Origin: an uncultured Bacilli bacterium
Lineage (GTDB): Bacteria; Bacillota_I; Bacilli_A; RF39; UBA660
Assembly (NCBI GenBank): GCA_947629235.1
Contig: CANRCX010000012.1
Span: 1-40,887, forward strand
Direction: 5' to 3'
Length of the DNA stretch: 40,887 nucleotides
In this document: positions 1-7,582 of the stretch, one piece after another
How the letters are laid out: the number at the start of each line of letters is the position of its first letter
Numbering within the stretch: the first letter of the stretch is position 1
Notes under the pieces: model-generated
What the model saw: only the letters and a program-made list of their open reading frames with translations
What the model was told of the DNA's origin: nothing
The model's database searches: none
Program-made: the position numbers and the translations under genes

Positions 1-8
1 ACTAAAAA

Positions 9-50
9 ACTAGAAAAAGTTATTAACATTTTCTAGTTCTTTTATTTTCT
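9..50 (+). terminator. Intrinsic terminator of a plus-strand gene left of the window
   Basis: A 9-bp stem (ACTAGAAAA at 9-17, TTTTCTAGT at 29-37) with an 11-nt loop is followed by a T-rich run to about 50. Orientation fits a plus-strand transcript entering from outside the window, convergent with the gene at 96-782. Confidence 0.75.
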
Positions 51-73
51 TTTAATTTTTACGGAAACTTAAA

Positions 74-102
74 AAAATAGTATGGATTAACCATACTATT
101 TT
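74..102 (-). terminator. Intrinsic terminator of the 228-aa gene
   Basis: A 12-bp perfect stem (74-85 with 91-102, 5-nt loop). Read on the minus strand it is followed by a run of T. The TAG stop of the gene (96-98) lies inside the stem. Confidence 0.85.
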
Positions 103-782
103 CTAAGTGATATATTTTTATTTTCATTAGATAATGATGCAGCTATATTTCTTTCTTCTTTTAATTTTTCTAATTGAATTTGTCTTTTAATAGAATTATA
201 TTTTCTAGCAGCATCATTTTTAATACTAGTATATTTACGTATTTCATTTTCACTACCTGATACATTTTGTAATTTTGCTATTTGTTTTTCACTTTCTAAA
301 TATACTTTGTAATAATGTCTTAATAATTGATCATTACTTAAAAATCCAACTGGTGTAGTTTTTCTTTCAGGTTTTTGTTCTATTTTTTGTTCTACTTTTG
401 ATTCTACTTTTGATTCTACCTTTTCTTCTTTTTTTACTTCTTCTTTCTTTAATAAGTTTTTAATTGATTCACTTACTTTATTATCTTTTTTACTTTCTTT
501 TTGTACTTCACCAATTTTAACTACTAAATTTCTTGATTTTAATTCATTAATTCTATTTTCGATTGTTTCTTTTCTAGATGATGCAATATCATAGTATAGA
601 AAACTACCTGGTATTAAATATTTAAGATAATCTTTAACAAATGATTTAGTTTTTTCAACTATATTTCTATTATCTTTTATTTCTAAACCTTCTTTTTCTA
701 AAACATATTTAATTGTTTCCCTTTCTTTTAATATTGAAACAGCATCACAAGCATATAATGTTAAAATTAAAGTTGTAAACAT
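96..782 (-). CDS. Unrecognised lysine/glutamate-rich protein, 228 aa
   Basis: No family recognised. The N-terminus (MFTTLILTLYACDAV) is short and hydrophobic and could be a weak membrane or signal segment. Residues about 95-140 are a charged low-complexity stretch with imperfect KVES/KIEQ repeats. The last 70 residues (about 150-220) are predicted helical and rich in Lys, Glu and Gln, likely a coiled coil. The ATG has a strong AAGGGGG site 8 nt upstream and the gene has its own consensus promoter (814-842) and its own terminator, so it is a monocistronic, probably well expressed gene. Function unknown; a structural or surface-associated role is only a guess. Confidence 0.75.
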   Translation of the reverse strand: MFTTLILTLYACDAVSILKERETIKYVLEKEGLEIKDNRNIVEKTKSFVKDYLKYLIPGSFLYYDIASSRKETIENRINELKSRNLVVKIGEVQKESKKDNKVSESIKNLLKKEEVKKEEKVESKVESKVEQKIEQKPERKTTPVGFLSNDQLLRHYYKVYLESEKQIAKLQNVSGSENEIRKYTSIKNDAARKYNSIKRQIQLEKLKEERNIAASLSNENKNISLRK

Positions 783-813
783 AATTTATTCCCCCTTTTT
801 TTAAGTGATTCAT

Positions 814-842
814 ATTATATCACAAAACTCTTAAAATGTCAA
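814..842 (-). promoter_or_regulatory. Consensus sigma-A promoter of the 228-aa gene
   Basis: Minus strand: TTGACA at 842-837, 17-nt spacer, TATAAT at 819-814. Both hexamers are perfect. The -35 starts in the T-tract of the uvrC terminator. Confidence 0.9.
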
Positions 843-872
843 AAAAAGCTCAAGATATTATAATTTTGAGCT
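841..872 (-). terminator. Intrinsic terminator of uvrC
   Basis: Stem AGCTCAA (847-853) with TTGAGCT (866-872), then seven T on the minus strand. It overlaps the uvrC TAG stop (871-873), and its T-run supplies the first two bases of the next promoter's -35. Confidence 0.85.
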
Positions 873-2634
873 AATCATTATTCATATTTTCTAAGAATTC
901 ATGTAAATCTTGTGCTACTTTAAGTGGTATTATTTCTGATAATTCTTCTATACTTGCGTTTTTCATTTTAATAACACTACCATATTTTTTAATAAGCATT
1001 TTCTTTCTTACTTCTCCTAGTCCATTAATATTATCAAGTACACTAGAAATACTACCTTTACTTCTTATTTCTTTATGATAATTTATTGTAAATCTATGTA
1101 CTTCTTCATCTATTCTACTAAGTAGTCTAAATACATTAGATTTTTTATCAATTTTAATTATTTCATATGTATCTCCATCTACTATTGCTTCAGGACTATG
1201 ATGATTATCTTTTTTAACACCAATAACTTTAATTTTTAAATTTAAACTTTCAAGTACACTTTTACATGCATTTATTTGATTATTCCCACCATCTACAATT
1301 ATTAAATCAGGTTTTACTAAATCATCTTTTAATACTCTAAAATATCTTCTATAAATAACTTCTTTCATTGATGCTACATCATCATTTTTATCAAAACTTA
1401 ATTTGAACTTTCTATAATCTTTCCTTGATGGAAGTCCATCTACAAATGTAACCATACCAGATACAGAAAAAGTACCAAATAGATTAGAATTATCAAATGC
1501 TTCAATTATATGTAATTTATTTAAATCAAGTATTTCTCTTAATTCTTCATTAGCATTAGTAGTTAATTCTTCATTTCCATAGATTAATTTAATTTCTTTT
1601 TCATATTGAGTTTTAGCATTATTATAAGCAAGATCAAATAATTTCTTTTTATCACCTTTTTTAACAGTAATAACTCTTGTTCCTAGTATTTCTTTTAATA
1701 CTTCTGTATCTAATAATTCTGGTACTATTATTTCTTTTGGTACTAAATTATGTTTCCTATAAAAAGATGCTATATAAAATTCTAAAGTATCTTTTATTTC
1801 ATTATATACAGGTATTATTTTATTATTAATACCTAAGAGTTTACCACCCCTAATAAACATAACTACAATACTTAAATATGAATTTTCAAAATAATAATTT
1901 ATTATATCTCTATTTACATTATCACTAAGTTCTACATGTTGATTATTAAATACTAGTTTCATATATTCAAGTTCATCCATTAAACTTTTACATACTTCAT
2001 AATTCATATTTTCACTATTAATTCTAATTTTTTCATTTATTTTATCAATTAATAATTTATCATTACCATTTAATATTGATAATATTTCATTTTTCATAGG
2101 TGTAATATCAACATCTTTATGTTCACAATATCCCAGACATTCTCCAATATGATAATATAAGCATACTTTATTTGGCATTTTATCGCACTTTTTTAGTGGA
2201 TATAATCTATTTATTAAATTAACAAGTCTTCTTGCTGCATATTGATTTGGATAAGGTCCAAATAAATGAGTATTCTTTTTATTTATATTAATTTGTCTTC
2301 TAACTATCAATCGAGGGTATTTTTCATTAGTAAATTCTATATATGGATAACTTTTATCATCTCTTAAAAGTATGTTATATTTTGGATCATATTTTTTAAT
2401 TAAATTAAGTTCTAATATAAAAGCTTCTATTTCAGTATTAGTAACTATATATTCAAAATGATCTATTTCACTTACTAGTTTTTTAGTTTTACCAGTTACA
2501 CGACCTGTAAAATAACTTTTAAGTCTATTAAAAAGTATTTTAGCTTTACCAACATAAATTACAACATTATCACTATTATACATTAAATAGCAACCACTTT
2601 GTTTAGGTACATTCTCTAATTCTTTTTTAAACAT
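871..2634 (-). CDS. uvrC: Excinuclease ABC subunit C (UvrC)
   Basis: 587 aa, full length. The dual-incision nuclease of UvrABC nucleotide excision repair, which cuts both sides of a UvrB-bound lesion. Seen: an N-terminal GIY-YIG nuclease domain (about 12-90, with GCYLMYN and VIYVGKAK); a four-cysteine cluster between about 150 and 175 matching the position of the UvrC iron-sulphur site; a UVR motif that would contact UvrB (about 195-235); an RNase H-like domain with EAFDNSNLFG and IIVDGGNNQ; and a C-terminal helix-hairpin-helix pair (NINGLGEVRKK). The ATG follows an AGGAGGG site. It has its own promoter and terminator; uvrA and uvrB are not in the window. Confidence 0.97.
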   Translation of the reverse strand: MFKKELENVPKQSGCYLMYNSDNVVIYVGKAKILFNRLKSYFTGRVTGKTKKLVSEIDHFEYIVTNTEIEAFILELNLIKKYDPKYNILLRDDKSYPYIEFTNEKYPRLIVRRQININKKNTHLFGPYPNQYAARRLVNLINRLYPLKKCDKMPNKVCLYYHIGECLGYCEHKDVDITPMKNEILSILNGNDKLLIDKINEKIRINSENMNYEVCKSLMDELEYMKLVFNNQHVELSDNVNRDIINYYFENSYLSIVVMFIRGGKLLGINNKIIPVYNEIKDTLEFYIASFYRKHNLVPKEIIVPELLDTEVLKEILGTRVITVKKGDKKKLFDLAYNNAKTQYEKEIKLIYGNEELTTNANEELREILDLNKLHIIEAFDNSNLFGTFSVSGMVTFVDGLPSRKDYRKFKLSFDKNDDVASMKEVIYRRYFRVLKDDLVKPDLIIVDGGNNQINACKSVLESLNLKIKVIGVKKDNHHSPEAIVDGDTYEIIKIDKKSNVFRLLSRIDEEVHRFTINYHKEIRSKGSISSVLDNINGLGEVRKKMLIKKYGSVIKMKNASIEELSEIIPLKVAQDLHEFLENMNND

Positions 2635-2655
2635 AACTTCCCTCCTACAAAGTTA

Positions 2656-2683
2656 ATTATAATTAAAAAAAAGAATTTTGCAA
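2656..2683 (-). promoter_or_regulatory. Promoter of uvrC
   Basis: Minus strand: TTGCAA at 2683-2678, 16-nt spacer, TATAAT at 2661-2656, about 22 nt before the ATG. Confidence 0.65.
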
Positions 2684-2688
2684 TATAA

Positions 2689-2710
2689 AAGTGGATATTA
2701 TAATCCACTT
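2689..2710 (-). terminator. Probable terminator of the zinc-ribbon gene
   Basis: Stem AAGTGGAT (2689-2696) with ATCCACTT (2703-2710). The minus-strand T-tract (TTTTATA) is modest, so read-through into uvrC is possible. Confidence 0.6.
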
Positions 2711-2725
2711 AAATAATTAACTTAT

Positions 2726-3424
2726 TTATAAGAAAAGATAAATAGTTACAGCCATAGAAATTGATAATAAAATAATAGCTATAATATTTTTAATTAATAA
2801 ATTATTATATTTATCACTACCCTTTAAATTCTTTAAACCTGATATATTAACTACAGCATAACCAGCAATAATTGCATAAACCCAAAAAGCAATATAATAT
2901 TCAATTAAATAACACATAACTACAGAAATTATTGGAAGAACTATACTAGTTATTAATACAGTATTAGTTGTTTTTTCAGCATTAGTATTAGTCACATTCA
3001 TATCACTATTTATTGTTTGACCATTAATATTTGTAATACCAAAATTATTAGCTCCAAATACAACTACATCAGCTGTTGTATCAGCATTTATAGTAACATT
3101 TACTGGATTCTTTTTATTTATTGCTATTTGATGAACTCCATTAGTAACTTCAAATTCTAAAATTTGGCCATTTTTAATCTTACCAACTAATTGATTATCA
3201 ATATAAACATCAAATTTTACTGCACATCCAATAATATTCTTTTTTCTATTTAAAATTAATTTAGAATTACCAGACATATTATTTATATTTGAATTATTAA
3301 CTTGATTATTAATTTGGTTATAATTTTGATTAATAATTTGATTATTTATGTCTATTTTTTCACCACAATTTCTACAATATTCTTCATTTGCAAAAATTTG
3401 ACTTCCACATTTTTTACAATTCAT
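2726..3424 (-). CDS. Zinc-ribbon membrane protein with PEGA-like domain
   Basis: 232 aa. The N-terminus is a zinc ribbon with two CxxC pairs (C3/C6 and C17/C20). An Asn/Gln-rich linker (25-55) follows. About 58-130 reads like a PEGA/Ig-like fold (FDVYIDNQLVGKIKNG ... VTNGVHQI). The last 75 residues hold about three hydrophobic helices (around 153-172, 178-192 and 210-232). This zinc-ribbon plus C-terminal membrane layout is common in Firmicutes but has no defined function. It has its own promoter and an AGGAG site and diverges from the gene at 3545. The domain order is clear; the role is unknown. Confidence 0.8.
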   Translation of the reverse strand: MNCKKCGSQIFANEEYCRNCGEKIDINNQIINQNYNQINNQVNNSNINNMSGNSKLILNRKKNIIGCAVKFDVYIDNQLVGKIKNGQILEFEVTNGVHQIAINKKNPVNVTINADTTADVVVFGANNFGITNINGQTINSDMNVTNTNAEKTTNTVLITSIVLPIISVVMCYLIEYYIAFWVYAIIAGYAVVNISGLKNLKGSDKYNNLLIKNIIAIILLSISMAVTIYLFL

Positions 3425-3450
3425 AACTATACTCCTATCTTTATATAATA

Positions 3451-3480
3451 ATTATAAAACAATATATTTTTTTATATCAA
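3451..3480 (-). promoter_or_regulatory. Promoter of the zinc-ribbon gene
   Basis: Minus strand: TTGATA at 3480-3475, 18-nt spacer, TATAAT at 3456-3451. Confidence 0.7.
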
Positions 3481-3532
3481 GTTATAATATATAAATTTTA
3501 CATAATAAATAGAAAAATATTCTAAATTAATA

Positions 3533-3538
3533 TATAAT
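3533..3538 (+). promoter_or_regulatory. -10 box of the YigZ-like gene, probably leaderless
   Basis: TATAAT at 3533-3538 is only 6 nt from the ATG at 3545, and there is no Shine-Dalgarno site. The expected start of transcription falls at the ATG. No good -35 is visible. Confidence 0.55.
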
Positions 3539-3544
3539 AAAAGT

Positions 3545-3892
3545 ATGAAAAAATTAAAAACAAGTAATTTAGAAGTTAAAAAATCAAAATTTATTGGTAT
3601 TTTATATGAAGTGAATAATATAAATGAAGTAGAAAATATTATTAATGAATTAAAAAAAGAACATAAAAAAGCTAAACATATAGTTTATGCATATAAAATA
3701 TCTAATACAGAAAAAAGTTATTCTGATAAAGAACCAAGTGGAACTACTAGAGGACTTTTAGATATTATTAATAAGAAAAACTTGGATAATACTTTAATTG
3801 TAGTAATTAGATATTTTGGTGGTATTTTACTTGGAAGTGGTCCATTAACTCGTACTTATACTAAAGTATCATCTTTATTATTTATAGAATAA
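3545..3892 (+). CDS. Short YigZ/IMPACT-family protein, N-terminal domain only
   Basis: 115 aa matching the N-terminal domain of the YigZ/YvyE (UPF0029, IMPACT) family: KKSKFIGIL near the start, HIVYAYK, the DKEPSGTTRG block, and VIRYFGGILLGSGPLTRTY. Family members are usually about 200-215 aa with a second DUF1949 domain, which is absent here; the stop follows the first domain with no homologous remnant visible before the next gene, so this is a natural short form or an old truncation. The family is loosely linked to translation control, and its biochemistry is unsettled. The last 15 bp overlap the tail of the convergent gene at 3878. Confidence 0.85.
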   Translation: MKKLKTSNLEVKKSKFIGILYEVNNINEVENIINELKKEHKKAKHIVYAYKISNTEKSYSDKEPSGTTRGLLDIINKKNLDNTLIVVIRYFGGILLGSGPLTRTYTKVSSLLFIE

Positions 3893-4213
3893 TGCTCCTA
3901 AAAATTCTATTGTTTTTTGAATGCCTTCATTCATAAACTCTTCAATAGTAAATCCTATTTTACTTCCAGTATTAGTTAAAATGTTTGATCGATCTATATA
4001 TTCATCTTCAATATAGTCTTTAATTGATACATCTTTTCCAAGACTAACATCATTTTCAAATTTTTTAATAGATTCATTTGTAAGTTCTTTTCTTTTATAT
4101 GTTCTATATTCATAATATCCAGCTTCTTTAGATACATACATTATTAAAAATAAAGTAAATAAAACTAATAATATTTTAAGTAATATATTTGTATTACTTT
4201 TTTCATTTTCCAT
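3878..4213 (-). CDS. Small membrane-anchored protein downstream of spoIIP
   Basis: 111 aa, not recognised. One N-terminal transmembrane helix (about 11-27, LLKILLVLFTLFLIMYV) follows a short polar start; the rest is a charged, probably extracytoplasmic domain ending in a hydrophobic FLGALFYK. Its ATG overlaps the spoIIP stop in a TAATG junction, so translation is likely coupled to spoIIP. That points to a role in the same process, possibly as a SpoIIP partner in the way SpoIID and SpoIIM are in Bacillus, but no similarity to either is evident. Confidence 0.75.
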   Translation of the reverse strand: MENEKSNTNILLKILLVLFTLFLIMYVSKEAGYYEYRTYKRKELTNESIKKFENDVSLGKDVSIKDYIEDEYIDRSNILTNTGSKIGFTIEEFMNEGIQKTIEFLGALFYK

Positions 4214-5151
4214 TACAAATCATTCTCCTTAATATATTTATATAATATACTTGCAAATACTTCTAATGTATTATTTATTTCTTCAATACTATTATCAACA
4301 CCACCAAGTTCAATAAGCATTGCTCTACTACTTAAATCTTGATTAAAAATAACATCATTTCTTTTCATTATTCCCCTACTAAGACCTTTATATTTTTCAT
4401 TAATCATTTCATTTAACTTTTCAACTACTTTTTGATTTTCTTTATAATTTTTATGTTTAGTAGTTAAAACAAACATAATTTTTGCATATTTTTTATTATT
4501 ATTTTCATATAATGTATACTTATGAGCTACTGAATCTCTATGTAAATCAATAAATATTTTAAAATCATTATTTTCAATAGCCTCTTTCATATAACTTCTA
4601 GATGCATCATAACATCCTTTATAATCTAAATTATGTTTTTTTAAGTAATCATTAATACTTTTAGTTTCAACATAAGCATTAATACCTAAATCATTTAAAT
4701 AATCTTTTAAAATATATGCAGCTAGTTTTACATCAGGTGTAATTGAATAATCACTTACAAATGGAAGAGAATATTTTTCAGTATCATGTGTATTATAAAT
4801 ATAAACTTTATAATCTTTTATTTCATTATTAGATACATTTTTATCTTCTATAATTTCTTCTGTTGTATCTGTTTCAACTTCAAAAGTAGTATCTATTACT
4901 TTATGAGCATTACTTATTTTAATATCATCTAATGTTATTATTTTATTTAATTGAGTATAAAATAATGTATCTTTAAAACTACTATTTGTAATACTACTAT
5001 ATTTTTTATCTATTTCACTTACAACATAAGTATTTAAATTAGAATTAATAAATAAACTAATATAAATATAAATTATAAATATTATTAGAATACAACTTAT
5101 AATTACTTTAATATTTTTATTTGAAAATTTAAATTTATTTATAATTACCAT
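4213..5151 (-). CDS. spoIIP: SpoIIP-like peptidoglycan hydrolase
   Basis: 312 aa. SpoIIP is a membrane-anchored amidase/endopeptidase that, with SpoIID and SpoIIM, thins septal peptidoglycan to drive forespore engulfment. Seen: an N-terminal transmembrane helix (about 16-35), a linker, then the catalytic domain from about 114. Family landmarks are YNTHDTEKY (H122), IDLHRDS (H204 with R205) and AMLIELGGVDN (E281), the expected Zn ligands and catalytic acid. AAGGAG directly abuts the ATG with no spacer, so initiation may instead use the ATT at codon 3, 6 nt downstream of the site. Together with sigH and sigK it supports an endospore-forming lineage. Confidence 0.88.
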   Translation of the reverse strand: MVIINKFKFSNKNIKVIISCILIIFIIYIYISLFINSNLNTYVVSEIDKKYSSITNSSFKDTLFYTQLNKIITLDDIKISNAHKVIDTTFEVETDTTEEIIEDKNVSNNEIKDYKVYIYNTHDTEKYSLPFVSDYSITPDVKLAAYILKDYLNDLGINAYVETKSINDYLKKHNLDYKGCYDASRSYMKEAIENNDFKIFIDLHRDSVAHKYTLYENNNKKYAKIMFVLTTKHKNYKENQKVVEKLNEMINEKYKGLSRGIMKRNDVIFNQDLSSRAMLIELGGVDNSIEEINNTLEVFASILYKYIKENDL

Positions 5152-5211
5152 CTCCTTATACTAACTATATAACTAACTACATCAAAAAAATGTCGAAAAA
5201 CATTTAAATTA

Positions 5212-5240
5212 TTGATTTTTTATAATTTATTTGTTATTAT
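5212..5240 (+). promoter_or_regulatory. Promoter of rpsT
   Basis: TTGATT at 5212-5217, 17-nt spacer, extended -10 TGTTATTAT (TATTAT 5235-5240). Confidence 0.75.
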
Positions 5241-5267
5241 TAAATAAGTTTTAAGGGAGGTGGAATC

Positions 5268-5519
5268 ATGCCTAATATTAAAAGTGCTAAAAAAAGAGTA
5301 TTAATTACTAAAAAAGAAACAGTACTTAATAATGATGTAAAAGCTAGTATGAAGACTGCTATTAAAAAAGTAGAAAAAGCAGCTACTAAAGAAGAAGCAA
5401 CTAAATTACTTGATGAAGCAATTAAAAGAATTGACAATGCTGCATCTAAAGGAGTAATTAAAGCAAATACAAGAGATAGATATAAGACAAGATTAAATAA
5501 ATTAGTAAGTTCAAAATAA
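5268..5519 (+). CDS. rpsT: 30S ribosomal protein bS20
   Basis: 83 aa, normal length. It binds 16S rRNA early in assembly of the small subunit. Diagnostic features are the MPNIKSAKKRV start, a Lys/Ala-rich helical body, the NAASKGVIKANTRDRYKTRLN block and a short basic C-terminus. A very strong GGGAGGTGG site precedes the ATG. It is monocistronic, with its own extended -10 promoter and a terminator starting in the stop codon. Confidence 0.97.
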   Translation: MPNIKSAKKRVLITKKETVLNNDVKASMKTAIKKVEKAATKEEATKLLDEAIKRIDNAASKGVIKANTRDRYKTRLNKLVSSK

Positions 5520-5541
5520 GTAGTTTAACTACTTTTTTTAT
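5518..5541 (+). terminator. Terminator of rpsT
   Basis: Stem AAGTAGT (5518-5524) with ACTACTT (5528-5534), 3-nt loop, then a T-run. The stem begins inside the TAA stop. Confidence 0.8.
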
Positions 5542-5590
5542 TTGTATTTATGTAAAATTCTGCATAAAATATATATTTTGAATAACATTA

Positions 5591-5599
5591 TGTTATAAT
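5591..5599 (+). promoter_or_regulatory. Extended -10 promoter of the transglutaminase-like gene
   Basis: TGTTATAAT (TATAAT at 5594-5599) without a clear -35. The expected start is near 5606, right at the GGTGA ribosome site, giving a leader of about 10 nt. Confidence 0.6.
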
Positions 5600-5615
5600 T
5601 AAATTGGTGAATTAT

Positions 5616-6530
5616 ATGAAATTAACAAAGATTTTATTAAAAATTGTATTTTTTCTTATAGTATTAATTGGAACTTATATATTCATAGTTAAATTTGATA
5701 GAATTAAATATTATGTAGATAAATTAATTAATGATTATAAAATAGATAAAATAATTGTTCCTGATTATAAAGAACATAATAAAGAATATAATTTTAAAAC
5801 AGTTCAAGAAACAAATGATTTTGTACCAAAGAATATCGATGATTTAAAGAAAATATATTATACTGTTTTAAATAATGGTTGGGATAGTTTTACATTCTAT
5901 TGTCCTAAAGAATATACTGAATGTGTTGATGCTGTTAAAACACTTGCTGATGGAAAATATACTGAACTTATTAATAATTATGTAAGTCCATTTAATTCTT
6001 ATATTAAATATAATACTTATATTATTGGGGATGATAAAATAAATTTAACAGTAGATAAATTATATACAAAAGATGAAATAACTAAATTAGAAGAATTTAT
6101 AGATAAATTTATTTCAGATAATAATATTAATAAAGATAATCCTACTATTGATGATATTAAAACTATACATGATTATTTAGTTGATAATATAACTTATGAT
6201 AAAGATTATAAGCAAGGTGATAAAACTCTTTCAAATAAAGCATCTACTGCTATATTTAATGGTATTGCTATTTGTAGTGGATATACTGATGCACTTGCAA
6301 TGTTCTTAGATAAATTAAATATTCCTAACTTTAAAATTACAACAGAAGATCATGTATGGAATTTAGTATACTTTGATAATAAATGGTCTCATATAGATGT
6401 AACTTGGGATGATGATGAAGTAAATAAAGATAATAATCATAATTTCTTTATGATAGACACAGATAAATTACTTGAAATTGATAAATTAAAACATAATTTT
6501 GAAATAAGTGATTATTTAGAATTAAATTAA
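5616..6530 (+). CDS. Transglutaminase-like membrane-anchored protein
   Basis: 304 aa from the ATG at 5616. In-frame TTG/GTG codons just upstream are rejected because they overlap the GGTGA ribosome site. One N-terminal transmembrane helix (about 6-26) leaves a large domain probably outside the cell. The C-terminal third is a transglutaminase/protease-like core with the triad in order: Cys in GIAICSGY (C220), His in DHVWN (H246) and Asp in HIDVTWDD (D261). Bacterial members of this superfamily are mostly cysteine peptidases or crosslinkers; the substrate cannot be read from sequence. It is convergent with miaA and shares its terminator. Confidence 0.85.
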   Translation: MKLTKILLKIVFFLIVLIGTYIFIVKFDRIKYYVDKLINDYKIDKIIVPDYKEHNKEYNFKTVQETNDFVPKNIDDLKKIYYTVLNNGWDSFTFYCPKEYTECVDAVKTLADGKYTELINNYVSPFNSYIKYNTYIIGDDKINLTVDKLYTKDEITKLEEFIDKFISDNNINKDNPTIDDIKTIHDYLVDNITYDKDYKQGDKTLSNKASTAIFNGIAICSGYTDALAMFLDKLNIPNFKITTEDHVWNLVYFDNKWSHIDVTWDDDEVNKDNNHNFFMIDTDKLLEIDKLKHNFEISDYLELN

Positions 6531-6555
6531 AAATATCTTAAGCACTAAGATATTT
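6531..6555. terminator. Bidirectional terminator between the transglutaminase-like gene and miaA
   Basis: A 10-bp perfect stem (6531-6540 with 6546-6555), T-rich on the plus side and A-rich on the other. The miaA stop (6538-6540) is inside it. Confidence 0.85.
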
Positions 6556-7419
6556 TTTTATTTCATCAATTGTTTTATTAAAATCATTATAATTTACATT
6601 AAACCATTTTATATCTTTCATTTGATTGTTAAACCAAGTATATTGTCTTTTAGCATATCTTCTTGTATTTCTTTTAATAAGTTCTTTTGCTTCTTCTAAA
6701 CTAATTTCATTTTTAAAATATTTTTCAAGTTCCCTATAACCAATTATATAAGAAAAGTTTTTATAATGTTTTTGATAAAGATTTTCTGCTTCTTCTAATA
6801 ATCCATTTTCAAACATTTTTTCTACTCTATCATTTATTTTATTATATAACTCTTCCCTATTAGCAGAAAGTCCAATTAGTTCAAAATCATATAGTTTGTT
6901 ATTTATTTCATCAGTTTTTTCTACTACTTTACCAGTCTTTTTATAGTATGTTATATATCTTTCTAATCTTTTTCTATTATTTATATGAATATTATTATTT
7001 TTATCTATTTCATCTGCTATAGACTTTAATTCTTTATTTGAATACATAGAATAATCATATTTAGTATTATCTGTTTCTTCTAAATTATAATTATATAAAA
7101 GAGCTTTTATATAAAGTCCACTACCACCAACTATTATTACATTTTTATTTTCTTCTATAAATTTATCTAAAAGTTTTCTTCCATCTTTTTGATAATCATA
7201 TAAAGTATAATTATCATTTAAAGATACTATATCAAGTAGATAATGACTTATTCCTTCTTTTTCTTCTTCTGTTATTTTAGCTGTTGCAATTAAGGGTTCC
7301 TTGTACACTTGAGTTGAATCAGCATTTAAAATAACTGCATTATATTCTTTAGCAAGACTAATTGATAAAGCTGTTTTTCCACTTGCAGTAGGTCCTACAA
7401 TAACAATTATTTTACTCAT
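6538..7419 (-). CDS. miaA: tRNA dimethylallyltransferase (MiaA)
   Basis: 293 aa. It transfers the dimethylallyl group to A37 of tRNAs reading UNN codons. Seen: the P-loop GPTASGKT (9-16), the DSTQVYK substrate loop (usually DSMQVY), VGGSGLYIKALL, and the C-terminal YAKRQYTWF motif. It is the last gene of the yqeG-yqeH-mutL-56aa-miaA operon, and its ATG lies inside the 3' end of the 56-aa gene (8-nt overlap), so translation is probably coupled. The mutL-miaA pairing is frequent in Firmicutes. Confidence 0.97.
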   Translation of the reverse strand: MSKIIVIVGPTASGKTALSISLAKEYNAVILNADSTQVYKEPLIATAKITEEEKEGISHYLLDIVSLNDNYTLYDYQKDGRKLLDKFIEENKNVIIVGGSGLYIKALLYNYNLEETDNTKYDYSMYSNKELKSIADEIDKNNNIHINNRKRLERYITYYKKTGKVVEKTDEINNKLYDFELIGLSANREELYNKINDRVEKMFENGLLEEAENLYQKHYKNFSYIIGYRELEKYFKNEISLEEAKELIKRNTRRYAKRQYTWFNNQMKDIKWFNVNYNDFNKTIDEIKKYLSA

Positions 7420-7582
7420 GGCTACTCTCTCTATTTTTAAGTTCTAAAGTATATTCTCTAATTGGAACAATTTCACCATGTTCATTTAGAGTTAAATTAT
7501 TATTAGCTAAATATTCAAAGAATTCACTTATACTTTGTTTAGTTTGATTTAAAATATTTTTCTCAAATTCTAAATAACTCAT
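7412..7582 (-). CDS. Small acidic 56-aa protein between mutL and miaA
   Basis: Translated by hand: it starts MSYLEFEKNILNQTKQ and ends ELKNRESSHE, 56 aa. The ATG (7582-7580) follows the mutL TAA with no gap, an AGGGTG site lies in the mutL end, and the stop overlaps the miaA start by 8 nt. This seamless fit in a tight operon, with no internal stop, argues for a real gene. It is predicted helical and acidic with no membrane segment. No family recognised; it could act on MutL or MiaA or simply carry the coupling signal. Confidence 0.72.
   Translation of the reverse strand: MSYLEFEKNILNQTKQSISEFFEYLANNNLTLNEHGEIVPIREYTLELKNRESSHE

Noticed and set aside
5240-5437. Open frame antisense to rpsT
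   Set aside because: It mirrors a real, strongly supported ribosomal protein gene and has no ribosome site or family signature.
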